A DNA stretch of 64,000 nt from positions 310,001 through 374,000 of the forward strand of contig NZ_FOZX01000001.1 in the NCBI RefSeq assembly GCF_900116135.1, read 5' to 3'. Shown here one piece after another: positions 32,229 through 40,569 of this stretch. Both the position numbers and the translations under genes were made by a program. How positions within the stretch are numbered: position 1 is the stretch's first letter; the number at the start of each line of letters is the position of its first letter. The notes under the pieces were generated by a model that was not told the DNA's origin, did no database searches, and saw nothing but the letters and a program-made list of their open reading frames with translations. Source of the stretch: Saccharopolyspora flava (GTDB lineage: Bacteria; Actinomycetota; Actinomycetes; Mycobacteriales; Pseudonocardiaceae).

Positions 32229-33494
32229 ATGTTCAGTTCACGGCGCAAGGCAGCGCTGGTCGCTGCGGCGGCCGGGCTCGTCCTGCTGGCACCGGTTCAG
32301 GCCGGACTGGCCGCAGAACCGACCGACACGTCCGCTCAAGACCGGGCCGTCTACACGGTCCCGAACACCGACAGCGCGTCCCGCACGGAGATCAACCGCA
32401 GCGGCGCGGAGGTCCTCGGGGTCACCAAGGACCAGGTCGCCAGCGTGGAGGCGACGGCAGCGGAGGCCGAGCAGCTGCGCGCTCGCGGTTTCCAGCTCAC
32501 CGAGCAGACCAAGGTCGCCGACGCGCTGCAGCGCCGCAACGGCGCGCAGCCCAAGGCGCCGGGCGACTTCCCGCCCGGCGACGAGGCGTACCACAACTAC
32601 GACGAGATGGTCGCCGAGCTCGACAAGACCGTGGCCGACCACCCGGACATCGCCGCGAAGGTCAGCGCGGGCAAGTCCTTCGAGGGCCGCGACATCCCGG
32701 TGCTCAAGATCAGCGACAACGTGGCCACCGACGAGGACGAGCCCGAGGTCCTCTTCGACTGCAACCAGCACGCGCGCGAGCACCTGACCACCGAGATGTG
32801 CCTGCACATCGCCCAGCGGTTCACCGACAACTACTCGGACCCGGCGGTCAAGGAGTCGGTCGACAACCGCGAGATCTGGATCATCCCGTCGGTCAACCCG
32901 GACGGCTCGTCCTACGACGTGGAGTCGGGCCAGTACCAGGGCTGGCGCAAGAACCGCCAGGACCAGGGCACCGACGTCAACCGCAACTGGGGCTTCATGT
33001 GGGGCTGCTGCGGCGGCGCCAGCGACGACCCCGCCGACGAGACCTACCGGGGCACCGAGGCCTGGTCCTCGCCGGAGGCCGCGGCGATGCGCGACTTCAT
33101 CAACTCGCGCGTGGTCGGCGGCACCCAGCAGATCAAGGCCGCGGTGGACTTCCACACCTACTCCGAGCTGGTGCTGTGGCCCTTCGGCCACACCTCCGAC
33201 CAGGTCACCGAGGGCATGACCCAGCAGGAGTACGACCGCTTCGCCCGCGTCGGCACCGAGATGGCCGACACCAACGGCTACACCCCGCAGCAGTCCAGCG
33301 AGCTCTACGTCACCGACGGCGACAGCCTCGACTGGATGTGGGGCCAGCACAAGATCCTGGCGTTCACCTTCGAGATGTACCCGTCCAACGGCGGCGGTCT
33401 CGACGGCTTCTACCCACCGGGTGACGTGATCGAGCGGGAGACCGCTCGCAACGACGCCGCGGTGGACATCCTGCTCCGGGAGGCAGGTGCCTGA
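32229..33494 (+). CDS. Secreted zinc carboxypeptidase (peptidase family M14)
   Basis: 421 residues, ATG start after CGGAG. A signal peptide ends near A29 (VQAGLAA), then a propeptide-like region to about residue 115, then the M14 domain. Zinc ligands are H181 and E184 in NQHAREHLTTEM and a later His in VDFHTYSELVLWPFG; the general-base Glu is in LAFTFEMYP. The Asn-Arg box DVNRNWGFMW is the substrate-carboxylate site. It resembles carboxypeptidase T/SG of actinomycetes and should trim C-terminal residues from extracellular peptides. The neighbouring peptide-type ABC importer could take up products, but they are not one operon. A terminator follows. Confidence 0.93.
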   Translation: MFSSRRKAALVAAAAGLVLLAPVQAGLAAEPTDTSAQDRAVYTVPNTDSASRTEINRSGAEVLGVTKDQVASVEATAAEAEQLRARGFQLTEQTKVADALQRRNGAQPKAPGDFPPGDEAYHNYDEMVAELDKTVADHPDIAAKVSAGKSFEGRDIPVLKISDNVATDEDEPEVLFDCNQHAREHLTTEMCLHIAQRFTDNYSDPAVKESVDNREIWIIPSVNPDGSSYDVESGQYQGWRKNRQDQGTDVNRNWGFMWGCCGGASDDPADETYRGTEAWSSPEAAAMRDFINSRVVGGTQQIKAAVDFHTYSELVLWPFGHTSDQVTEGMTQQEYDRFARVGTEMADTNGYTPQQSSELYVTDGDSLDWMWGQHKILAFTFEMYPSNGGGLDGFYPPGDVIERETARNDAAVDILLREAGA

Positions 33495-33517
33495 CCCGAC
33501 CAGGAGGGGGATCGGGA

Positions 33518-33550
33518 GGGCCCGGGGTGTGCGCACCCCGGGCCCTTTCT
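33518..33550 (+). terminator. Intrinsic terminator of the carboxypeptidase gene
   Basis: GGGCCCGGGGT pairs with ACCCCGGGCCC around GTGCGC, followed by TTTCTCT, 23 bases after the stop. Confidence 0.9.
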
Positions 33551-33567
33551 CTCGCGATAATGGCGCC

Positions 33568-34242
33568 ATGACCACCGCGACGACGATCCACCCGCCCGCG
33601 CTGGTTCGCCGGGGCTCGTGGATCTACTGCCCCTTGCTCGGCGCGGCGGCGGGGTTCCTGCTGCGGGTCGTGGCGGCGTGGGTGGCGGGCCTGCCGTGGG
33701 CGCCGTTCCAGGGCGTGTTCGCGCTCGCCGCCTCCGGCGCGGACCCGTGGGGGATGCTGGTGGCCATCGCGCTGGGCGCGCTCATCGGCCTGGGTTTCGC
33801 CGGCCTGCTCGCCCAGGAGCGGCTGACGGTGACGGTCGGTCCCGAGCAGGTGGTGCTGGCGACCGGGCGCAACGCCCACGAGATCCCCGCCGGCGAGGTC
33901 GACGCGGTGTTCACCGAACGCGGCCACCTGGTGCTGCTGGACGGCTCCGGAGCCGAACTGGCGCGCCGCAAGTCGGGCCTGGACCGGCTGGCGCTGCGCG
34001 ACGCGTTCCGCGAGCACGGCTACGCCTGGCGCGAGTCCGACCCCTACGCGGGCCGCTACGAGCTCTGGACCGAGGAGACCCCGAAGCTGTCGCTGCGGGC
34101 GAACACGCTCATGGCCGAGCGCGACCGAGCGCTGCGCAGGCGCGACCACAAGGAGGCCGCGCTCCTGCGAACGCAGTTGGCAGAACTGGGAATCGTCCTC
34201 CGAGACGGCCACAAGAAGCAGCACTGGCGCAAGGTGGACTGA
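33568..34242 (+). CDS. YqeB-like membrane protein with PH-like domain
   Basis: 224 residues from the ATG at 33568. Two membrane helices (LLGAAAGFLLRVVAAWVAGL and MLVAIALGALIGLGFAGLL) are followed by a beta-rich region with VTVGPEQVVLATG, DAVFTERGHLVLLDGSGAEL and a later charged helix rich in Arg/Glu (LMAERDRALRRRDHKEAALL). This layout matches actinobacterial proteins annotated as YqeB, whose role is unknown. I am fairly sure of the gene but not of the family name. Seventeen bases after its stop lies copy 1 of the ~143-bp hairpin repeat. Confidence 0.75.
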   Translation: MTTATTIHPPALVRRGSWIYCPLLGAAAGFLLRVVAAWVAGLPWAPFQGVFALAASGADPWGMLVAIALGALIGLGFAGLLAQERLTVTVGPEQVVLATGRNAHEIPAGEVDAVFTERGHLVLLDGSGAELARRKSGLDRLALRDAFREHGYAWRESDPYAGRYELWTEETPKLSLRANTLMAERDRALRRRDHKEAALLRTQLAELGIVLRDGHKKQHWRKVD

Positions 34243-34259
34243 TCCCCAGACGGCATTTC

Positions 34260-34401
34260 CGTGGTTGCCCTGCTTGGCGGTGCGGGTAGCGGAACCTGAG
34301 CGGCTCCGTGGACTCCGTGCGCCGCTCCTTGAGTATGCCAATACGAGGCGTCCCGGCGTACTCGCCACGAAGCCGCTCAGAACCCGCGGCGGTGCGAGCT
34401 G
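34260..34401 (+). repeat. ~143-bp dispersed hairpin element, copy 1
   Basis: It matches the minus strand of 59012-59154 over almost its full length. It folds on itself: TGAGCGGCTCCGTGG near 34298 pairs with CCACGAAGCCGCTCA near 34369, an outer GCGGGT pairs with ACCCGC, and the centre has GTAT-GCCA-ATAC. It begins 17 bases after the stop of a gene on the same strand. ORFs across it look like by-products of the palindrome. Confidence 0.85.
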
Positions 34402-34435
34402 AGTCCCACACCTGAAACAGCGGCTCCGCCGCGAA

Positions 34436-34594
34436 TCAGGACAGCATCAGGACGATGGTGCCTACCAGGATCCCGGCCACGACGACCGCGGCTGCGACCA
34501 TCATGATGAGGCGCATCTGCGGGTTGCCGCCGTCGGATTCGGTGTGCACGCGCTCTCGCCACTGGACGAAGGTGGTGCCCTCTTGCTCGCTCAC
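34436..34594 (-). CDS. 52-residue single-pass membrane protein
   Basis: The GTG start follows CAGGAGC at good spacing. A hydrophilic N-terminus (VSEQEGTTFVQWRERVH) leads into one helix, LIMMVAAAVVVAGILVGTIV, at the very C-terminus, so it is probably tail-anchored with its N-terminus in the cytoplasm. No family is recognised. It lies between the repeat element and the ABC importer operon. Confidence 0.65.
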   Translation of the reverse strand: MSEQEGTTFVQWRERVHTESDGGNPQMRLIMMVAAAVVVAGILVGTIVLMLS

Positions 34595-34662
34595 GTTTTG
34601 CTCCTGAGAGTCGTTCGTACTTCTAAAGGCGGCTCCCCGAAGCACCGCATTCCGCCACGATG

Positions 34663-35304
34663 TCATATCAACTCGGCCACGTGAAGCACACGGTCCGCCC
34701 ATCGGGTCAGCAACGCCTCGTCGTGACTGATGGCCAGCACTCCTGTGTTGTTTTCCCGGGTTTGCCGGTCCACGACGCGCACGAGGGCGGCGGTCGTGGA
34801 GGCGTCGAGCATGGCCGTCATCTCGTCGCACACGAGGTAGCGGGGCCTCGGGGCCAGCGCGCGGGCGAGGCAGGCGCGCTGCAGCTGGCCGTCGCTGACC
34901 TCGTGCGGGCGCCGGGTGAGCAGTTCTCCGGTGAGCCCCACTTCGTCGGCGAGTTCGGCGATCTCACCGGATTCTCCCCGTGCGAGCAGGGGTTCGGCGA
35001 TGATGTCGCGGAGCGTGAAGCGCGGGTCGACGGCGGGGCGCGGGTGCTGGAAGACGATTCCGATCGCTTTTCGCGTTTCCGGGGGCGTGCGGTGCCGAAA
35101 GCGCGTGACTTCGCCGCCATCGAGCGACACCCGTCCGGACCACGGCTGGTGCAGCAGCGCCAGCACGCGCCCCAGCGTCGACTTCCCGGACCCGCTGGGA
35201 CCGGCCAGCCCCAGCACCTCGCCCTCGTTGACAGCGATGCTCACGCCGTCCAGAACCGGTCTGCCGCGCCGGTAGCCGGCCACGACCTCCTCGGCGCTCA
35301 GCAC
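34663..35304 (-). CDS. Oligopeptide-type ABC importer ATPase, second (OppF-like)
   Basis: 213 residues, shorter than typical OppF (about 300) because it lacks the C-terminal extension. Walker A GPSGSGKST, Q-loop in IVFQHPRPAVDPR, Walker B YLVCDEMTAMLD and LAISHDEALL are intact. The signature reads VSDGQLQRA, with Asp in place of the first Gly of SGGQ, as in several Dpp/Nik ATPases. It starts inside the end of the preceding ATPase gene (7-base overlap) and closes the five-gene operon. Confidence 0.9.
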   Translation of the reverse strand: MLSAEEVVAGYRRGRPVLDGVSIAVNEGEVLGLAGPSGSGKSTLGRVLALLHQPWSGRVSLDGGEVTRFRHRTPPETRKAIGIVFQHPRPAVDPRFTLRDIIAEPLLARGESGEIAELADEVGLTGELLTRRPHEVSDGQLQRACLARALAPRPRYLVCDEMTAMLDASTTAALVRVVDRQTRENNTGVLAISHDEALLTRWADRVLHVAELI

Positions 35305-36263
35305 GGCGCGTGGGCGGCGATCCACCGCTCGCCGCGGTTGAGCAGTTCCGGATCGCCCGTGCAGGGCGCGAATCCGGGCTGGTCCGGACAGCGCTGGCAG
35401 TACACGCAGCCCCACTCCCCTTCGAGGCGGTCGAGTTCGGTCAACGACGGCGGGTGGCCGGGGATCGGCTCGAACCCGCCTTCGGGCAGGGCCGCGAGCA
35501 GCCCGGCGGTGTAGGGGTGCCAGGGCTCGCCCAGCACCTCCTCGGCCGGACCGGCCTCGACGATGCGGCTGGCGTACATCACGGCGACGTCGGTGGCCAC
35601 GCGCCGCGCGGCGGCCAGGTCGTGGGTGATGAGCAGGACCGCGCGGCCGTCGTTCGCGGCCTCGGCCAGCAGGTCGACGGTGCGGTGCACCAGCGGCCGG
35701 TCCAGCCCGGTGGTCGGCTCGTCGGCCAGGACGATGCGCGGGTCCCCGGCCAGCGCCAGCGCGAGCGCGACCCGCTGCGCCATGCCGCCGGAGAGCTCGT
35801 GCGGGTAGCGGTCCAGGTCGGCGGGGTCGAGGCCGACGTGCCGGGCGAGCTCGTCGGCGTCGCGGGGACCGCGCAGCGCCTGCGCGGTCTCGGCGAGCTG
35901 GGAGCGCGCGGTGCGCACCGGCGTGAGGTGGGTGCTCGCCGACTGCGGCACGAGTCCGATGCGGCGACCGCGAATCCTCCCGGCCAGCACCGGTTCCGGC
36001 GCCGACAGCAGGTCGGTGCCGTCGTCGAGCAGCGCCTCGCCGCGGGTTTCGGCGTTGCCCGGCAGCAGTCCCAGCAGCGCCGAGGCCAGAACCGACTTGC
36101 CGCAACCGGATTCGCCGACCAACGCCAGCACGCGGCCGGGCCGCAGCCGCAGCACGGCGTCGCTGACGGCGCGCACCAGCACCCCGCGCGGCAGCCGGAA
36201 GCGGACCGAAAGGCGGTGCAGCGTCAGCAGATCCGTGGCCTCGGGGGCTCGCAGGCCGGTCAC
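35298..36263 (-). CDS. Oligopeptide-type ABC importer ATPase, first (OppD-like)
   Basis: 321 residues from the GTG at 36263, which overlaps the permease stop as GTGA. Walker A GESGCGKSV, signature LSGGMAQRVALALAL, Walker B IVLADEPTTGLD and switch LLITHDLAAAR are present. The C-terminal extension WHPYTAGLLAALPEGGF followed by CVYCQRCPDQPGFAPCTG is the cysteine-rich end of Opp/Dpp ATPases, which can bind an Fe-S cluster in this family. Works with the ATPase at 34663. Confidence 0.93.
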   Translation of the reverse strand: MTGLRAPEATDLLTLHRLSVRFRLPRGVLVRAVSDAVLRLRPGRVLALVGESGCGKSVLASALLGLLPGNAETRGEALLDDGTDLLSAPEPVLAGRIRGRRIGLVPQSASTHLTPVRTARSQLAETAQALRGPRDADELARHVGLDPADLDRYPHELSGGMAQRVALALALAGDPRIVLADEPTTGLDRPLVHRTVDLLAEAANDGRAVLLITHDLAAARRVATDVAVMYASRIVEAGPAEEVLGEPWHPYTAGLLAALPEGGFEPIPGHPPSLTELDRLEGEWGCVYCQRCPDQPGFAPCTGDPELLNRGERWIAAHAPC

Positions 36264-37126
36264 AGCGACAGCTCCGATCGTCGTCGTGGCACGATCCGGT
36301 CCCGCCAGGTCGCGGCCAGACCGGACACCGCCAGCGTGGTGGCCACCAGCAGCGCCGACGGGAACAGCACGATCCACCAGGCGCCCAGCAGCACCGCGTC
36401 GCGGCCGTCGCCGAGGATGTTGCCGATGCTGGCCAGGTGCGGCGGCAGGCCCAGACCGAGGAAGCTCAGCGCGGTTTCGTGCCACACCGCGTGCGGCACC
36501 AGCAGCACCGCCGAGAGCGCGGCCTGCGGCACGATCGCAGGCAGCAGGTGCCTGCGCAGGACGCGGGTCCGCGACGAACCGCCCGCGATGGCGGCGTCGA
36601 CGTGCGGCCGCTGCCGCAGCGACAGCACCTCGGAGCGCACGACGCGCGCGACGGTCGTCCAGTGGGTCAGCGCGATCGAGCAGATCACCGCCACCAGGCT
36701 CCCCCGGTACAGCGCGACGATGACGACGCCGAGCAGCAGGTGCGGCACCGAGTTCACGGTGTCGACCAGCCGCATCAGCACCCGGTCGGGCCAGCCGCCC
36801 AGACCGCCGGCCACCACGCCCACCAGCGAGCCGAGCACCGCCGACACCAGCGCGCTGAACGCGGCCACCAGCAGCGACACCCGCAGCCCGGCCATCGACT
36901 GGGCGAACAGGTCGCGGCCGTTGGAGTCGGTACCGAAGGGGTGCGCGAGGCCCGGCGCGAGGCGGATCTCCTCGTAGCTCACCGACGGCCCGCCCAGCAG
37001 CATCGGCACCAGCACGGCGCCAAGCACCAGCAGTGCCAGGACCGCCAGCGACGCGCGCAGCCGGGTGCGCGGGCGGGCGCGGGTGGCACCGGCGCGGCCC
37101 GCGGGCCGCCAGGTCAGCTCAGCCAT
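36260..37126 (-). CDS. Oligopeptide-type ABC permease, DppC-like
   Basis: 288 residues with about six helices. An N-terminal cytoplasmic stretch precedes the first helix; HPFGTDSNGRDLFAQSMAG is the usual DppC landmark, and the EAA-type loop is AAIAGGSSRTRVLRRHLLPA. ETALSFLGLGLPPHLASIGNI is also typical. The ATG overlaps the upstream permease gene by eight bases. Confidence 0.94.
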   Translation of the reverse strand: MAELTWRPAGRAGATRARPRTRLRASLAVLALLVLGAVLVPMLLGGPSVSYEEIRLAPGLAHPFGTDSNGRDLFAQSMAGLRVSLLVAAFSALVSAVLGSLVGVVAGGLGGWPDRVLMRLVDTVNSVPHLLLGVVIVALYRGSLVAVICSIALTHWTTVARVVRSEVLSLRQRPHVDAAIAGGSSRTRVLRRHLLPAIVPQAALSAVLLVPHAVWHETALSFLGLGLPPHLASIGNILGDGRDAVLLGAWWIVLFPSALLVATTLAVSGLAATWRDRIVPRRRSELSL

Positions 37127-38093
37127 CGGCGGCCACCCTCGGGTCGGCCGCGATCGCGGCGACGTCGGCCAGCAGCGAGCCCAGCAGCACCGCCGCGGTC
37201 GCCACCAGCGTCACCATCGCCAGCAGCGGGTAGTCCACCGCGGTCGCGGCCGTGACCACCGCTCCCGCCAGGCCCGGCCAGGAGAAGACCTCCTCGACCA
37301 GCACGGTCCCGGTGACCAGCTCGGGGATGCGGGCGCCGATGAGCGTCACGAACGGCAGCAGCGCGGTGGGCAGGGCGTGGCGCAGCACCACGACGTGCTC
37401 GGCGAGCCCGCGCGCCCGCGCCCCGGTGACGTGGTCCTCGGCCAGCGAGCTCAGCATCGACTGCCGGACGTGCAGCACCAGCCACGGGGTCTGCGAGATA
37501 CCGAGCACCAGCGCGGGCAGCACGAGGTGCTCGGCGATCTGCCCGACGGTGGCCTGCTCACCGGCGTCGGTCAGGCCCGCCACCGGCAGCCAGCCCAGGC
37601 CCAGCGAGAACACCGCGATCGACAGCAGCGCCAGCACGAACGGCGGCACGCCCTCCAGCGCGTGGCCGACGGCGGTGACCAGCCGGTCGACGGCGCCGCC
37701 CTGGCGCCAGGCCGCGATCGTGCCGCCGACCAGCGCGAACACCACCGCGAGCGCGAGTCCGGTGGCCGCCAGCAGCGCGGTCCACGGCAGCCGCTCGGCC
37801 ACGACCTGGGCGACCGGCTGCCGCATCGACCGCGACACCCCGAGGTCGCCGGTGAGCACTCCGCCGAACCACTGCCAGAACTGCTCCAGCACCGGCCGGT
37901 CGAGCCCGAGCTCGGCGCGCACCCGGGCCACGTCGGCGGCCGAGGCGGTGAACAGCCGCACCCCGAAGTACTGGTCGACCGGGTCGAACGGCGAGGCCGC
38001 GGCCAGCAGGAACACGCCGAGCGCGACGATCACCAGCACCGGGACGGCGAACGCCAGGCGCCGCAGCACCAGGCGCGCGATGGCCCGGGTCAT
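37119..38093 (-). CDS. Oligopeptide-type ABC permease, DppB-like
   Basis: 324 residues from the ATG at 38093, coupled to the binding-protein stop as ATGA. It has six helices, the periplasmic loop with RAELGLDRPVLEQFWQWFGG and GDLGVSRSMRQPV, and the EAA loop ARARGLAEHVVVLRHALPTA. It pairs with the DppC-like subunit to form the channel. Confidence 0.94.
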   Translation of the reverse strand: MTRAIARLVLRRLAFAVPVLVIVALGVFLLAAASPFDPVDQYFGVRLFTASAADVARVRAELGLDRPVLEQFWQWFGGVLTGDLGVSRSMRQPVAQVVAERLPWTALLAATGLALAVVFALVGGTIAAWRQGGAVDRLVTAVGHALEGVPPFVLALLSIAVFSLGLGWLPVAGLTDAGEQATVGQIAEHLVLPALVLGISQTPWLVLHVRQSMLSSLAEDHVTGARARGLAEHVVVLRHALPTALLPFVTLIGARIPELVTGTVLVEEVFSWPGLAGAVVTAATAVDYPLLAMVTLVATAAVLLGSLLADVAAIAADPRVAADG

Positions 38094-39679
38094 GCGCGCG
38101 GTTTCCAGGTCTCGATGTTCCACCACGGACCCCAGGTGGTGCCGTGGGTGTGCGGTTCGACGGGCGCCTGGTAGCCGGTGTGGTCGCCGTCGCGCAGCAC
38201 GTAGCTGTGGTCGATGAACGCCAGGTACACCAGGCCCGGGTCGGCGACGTAGGCGCGCTGGGCCTGCCGGTAGTACTCGGCGCGGCGGGCCGGGTCGAGT
38301 TCGCGGCGGGCGGAGTCCAGCGCGGCGTCGACCTCGGCGTTGCGGTACTGACCCGGGTTGTTGTAGGTGCCGGTGCCGATGGCCGCGGAGTTCAGGCTGG
38401 AGTACACCTGCGGGTCCGGGTCGATCGGGTTGCCGCCGCCGAGCACGATGCCGTCGGTGGCCAACCGGCCGGCGACCGCCGAGCGGTCCACCCCGGCGAG
38501 CTCCACCTCGATGCCGATCTCGCGGGCGTCGGAGGCGAAACCCGTTGCCAGGTCGCGGCGGAGGCTGTCGTCGGCGAAGTACAGGACGGTGAACTTCGCG
38601 CGGATCCCGTCGCGCTCGCGGATGCCGTCGGGGCCGACGCGCCAGCCCGCGTCGTCGAGGAGGCGCGCGGCCCGCTGCGGGTCGTGCGGGAAGGTCGCGG
38701 CGGGCTCGTGGTTCGCGCCCATCGACGGCGGGATCGGGGTGTGGGCGGGTTTTCCGTGACCGCCGAGCAGCGCCTTGATCATGCCGTCGCGGTCCACGGC
38801 GAGGTTCAGCGCGGTGCGCACCGCCCGGTCACCGGCGACGGGGTGGGTGTTGGGCAGCGCGATGCTGCGGTAGTCGGCGGTCTCGTGGTGCACGACCCGG
38901 AACCCCTCGCGCGCAGCGGATTCCGCGAGCACCGGGGGCAGCACAGTTCCGTCGAACTCGCCCGCGGCCAATCGCTGCGCGCGGGTGTTGTCGTCCTTGG
39001 CGAACACGACGGTGATGTCGTGCACCGCCGGGGCACCGCCCCAGTAGCCGGGGTTGGCGGCCCAGGTCATCTGGTCGCCCCGGCGCCATTCGACGAGCCG
39101 GTACGGGCCGGTGCCGACGGGGTGCGTGTTCAGCGACGAGTTCTCCTGCGGGGCAGGGGTTGTCAGAGCCTCGTTCGGCAGGATGCCGAGCACCAGCTTC
39201 GACGGCCAGGCCGAGTAGGGGAACTTCAGGTCGAAGCGCACCGTGTGCGGGTCGACGGCCTGGACGTCGGCGAGCATGTCGTAGTCGGAGGAGACCGTGG
39301 AGGCGTAGGCCGGGTCGATCGCGGCCCGGTAGGTCGCCACGACGTCCTCGGCGTCGAAGGGCGTGCCGTCGTGGAACGTCACGCCCTCGCGCAGCTTCAC
39401 GGTCCAGCTGGTGGCGTCGGCGTTGGCCTGCGGCGGCTCGACCGCCAGCGCGGGCTTCAGCTGCGTCCGGCCGTCGAAGGCGAGCAGCCCGTCGTAGAAC
39501 TTCGCGGCCCCTTCGGCTCCGTAGCCGAGCAGCGGGTTCAGGCTCTCCGGCTCGTACCCGTCGGCCAGCAGCATCGACCCGGGCTCCGCACCCGATCCGG
39601 GCCCCGAAGGCACCGAACACCCGGCGACGAGGACCCCCACCACGGATAACCCGACGATCCAACTCCGACGTTTCAGCAC
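38090..39679 (-). CDS. Oligopeptide-type ABC substrate-binding lipoprotein
   Basis: 529 residues from a GTG at 39679. The signal ends in GVLVAGC with the lipidated cysteine at 21. It is a cluster C (SBP family 5) protein: NPLLGYGAEGAAKFYDGLL, TVKLREGVTFHDGTPFDAEDVV and LNLAVDRDGMIKALLGG are the usual blocks. It captures peptides, or nickel or another chelate, for the permeases downstream. The ligand is not evident. It heads the five-gene operon. Its start is the weakest part of the call because no ribosome site is clear. Confidence 0.9.
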   Translation of the reverse strand: MLKRRSWIVGLSVVGVLVAGCSVPSGPGSGAEPGSMLLADGYEPESLNPLLGYGAEGAAKFYDGLLAFDGRTQLKPALAVEPPQANADATSWTVKLREGVTFHDGTPFDAEDVVATYRAAIDPAYASTVSSDYDMLADVQAVDPHTVRFDLKFPYSAWPSKLVLGILPNEALTTPAPQENSSLNTHPVGTGPYRLVEWRRGDQMTWAANPGYWGGAPAVHDITVVFAKDDNTRAQRLAAGEFDGTVLPPVLAESAAREGFRVVHHETADYRSIALPNTHPVAGDRAVRTALNLAVDRDGMIKALLGGHGKPAHTPIPPSMGANHEPAATFPHDPQRAARLLDDAGWRVGPDGIRERDGIRAKFTVLYFADDSLRRDLATGFASDAREIGIEVELAGVDRSAVAGRLATDGIVLGGGNPIDPDPQVYSSLNSAAIGTGTYNNPGQYRNAEVDAALDSARRELDPARRAEYYRQAQRAYVADPGLVYLAFIDHSYVLRDGDHTGYQAPVEPHTHGTTWGPWWNIETWKPRA

Positions 39680-39763
39680 ACACGCACCATAAGGGCTATT
39701 GCAAAACTTTCTCAATAACCCTGAGATCTTCGTCCCCCAACACGCCCGACCGCGGGGACACCC

Positions 39764-39809
39764 GTCGAAAACCCCGGTTTTCGCGCGACGAAAACCGGGG
39801 TTTTCGATC
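39764..39809. repeat. Two-unit palindrome array (GTCGAAAACC type)
   Basis: GTCGAAAACCCCGGTTTTCG at 39764-39783 is followed by a second unit starting GACGAAAACCGGGGTTTTCG at 39787. Each is a palindrome and the two also pair with each other. They lie between the start of the binding-protein gene and the 3' end of the DUF2848 gene, 11 bases past the latter's stop. The frame matches the array at 24150. Confidence 0.7.
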
Positions 39810-39819
39810 GGGGGACACG

Positions 39820-40488
39820 TCAGGCGACGGGGTCGGGCATGCGCTGGACGGTGTAGGAGCACGTGATGGTGTCGGCGGTGCGGGGGTCGGTGAGGTCGAC
39901 CCGCCAGGTGTCGGCGAACTGGTCGACCTCGGAGGCCATCGGGATCGTGCCCGAGATGAGGACCGTGCCCGGGCGGGCCAGGTCGCGGGAGCGGAGCTCG
40001 TCGAGCCAGTAGCGCGGGGTGAGGAGTTCGGCGAGGGTGCCGTCCTGGATCTTCTCGCCGCCCGCCCAGGCCGTGAGGGTGAGCTCGTCGAGGTGGCCCT
40101 CGACGTCGGCGAGGCGCCAGGCCTTGCGGCCGAGGACGTCCGGCCCGGCCTGCTTGCTCCAGGCGACCCCGTGCACCTCCAGCTCGCGGTCGGTGTGGTC
40201 GCAGGCGGCGGTGAGCAGCACGTCGTCGTCGGTGATCACCAGCGCCCACTCGGCCTCGCCGGAGGTGCGGCCGTGCTGCACCGGGACCACGTCGGCCTGC
40301 ATCGCCAGGTACGGCGCGACCGGGTACAGGCAGGGCGTGCGGGTCGGTGCGGGCACGCCGAGCTCGGCGAGTTCGGCGACGTGCGCGGCCACGTCCTCCT
40401 GGCTGCGACCGGCGTAACCGGCGTTGAGCAGCGTCGTCACCGCGACCTCGACGGTCCGGCCGGCGACGTCGAAACGAAGTGGAAACAC
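39820..40488 (-). CDS. DUF2848 family protein
   Basis: 222 residues, GTG start after GGGAGGGT. The sequence matches the DUF2848 type as I recall it: an N-terminal NAGYAGRSQEDVAAHV, a central PCLYPVAPYLAMQADVVPV, EAEWALVITDDDVLLTAACDHTDRELEVHG, SKQAGPDVLGRKAWRL and a late FADTWRVDLTDPR region, quoted here in short pieces. The fold is thought to resemble fumarylacetoacetate-hydrolase-like proteins, and members often sit beside amidases. It is divergent from the MHS transporter across 81 bp that contain an operator-like site. Confidence 0.8.
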   Translation of the reverse strand: MFPLRFDVAGRTVEVAVTTLLNAGYAGRSQEDVAAHVAELAELGVPAPTRTPCLYPVAPYLAMQADVVPVQHGRTSGEAEWALVITDDDVLLTAACDHTDRELEVHGVAWSKQAGPDVLGRKAWRLADVEGHLDELTLTAWAGGEKIQDGTLAELLTPRYWLDELRSRDLARPGTVLISGTIPMASEVDQFADTWRVDLTDPRTADTITCSYTVQRMPDPVA

Positions 40489-40512
40489 AGCACCCTCCCA
40501 TTCAGCATACTT

Positions 40513-40530
40513 CTTGTATACAGTTCGTAT
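40513..40530. promoter_or_regulatory. Candidate GntR operator between DUF2848 and transporter genes
   Basis: CTTGTATACAGTTCGTAT contains the palindrome TGTATACA and fits the T-x-GT-x3-AC-x-A pattern of FadR-type GntR regulators. It matches the minus strand of the site at 42470-42490 (CTTGTATAC identical, then similar). It lies midway between two divergent start codons. Confidence 0.6.
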
Positions 40531-40569
40531 CACACTTTGCCGGTGCACCTGGAACAATCGAGGGAGCCC

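Noticed and set aside
34109-34411. Small ORF sharing an RRTEST...LRFRYPHR motif with one at 58874-59293
   Set aside because: The similarity comes from the ~143-bp repeat. Both frames run across a palindrome with paired, compensatory changes and lack ribosome sites, so the DNA or RNA element, not a protein, is conserved.
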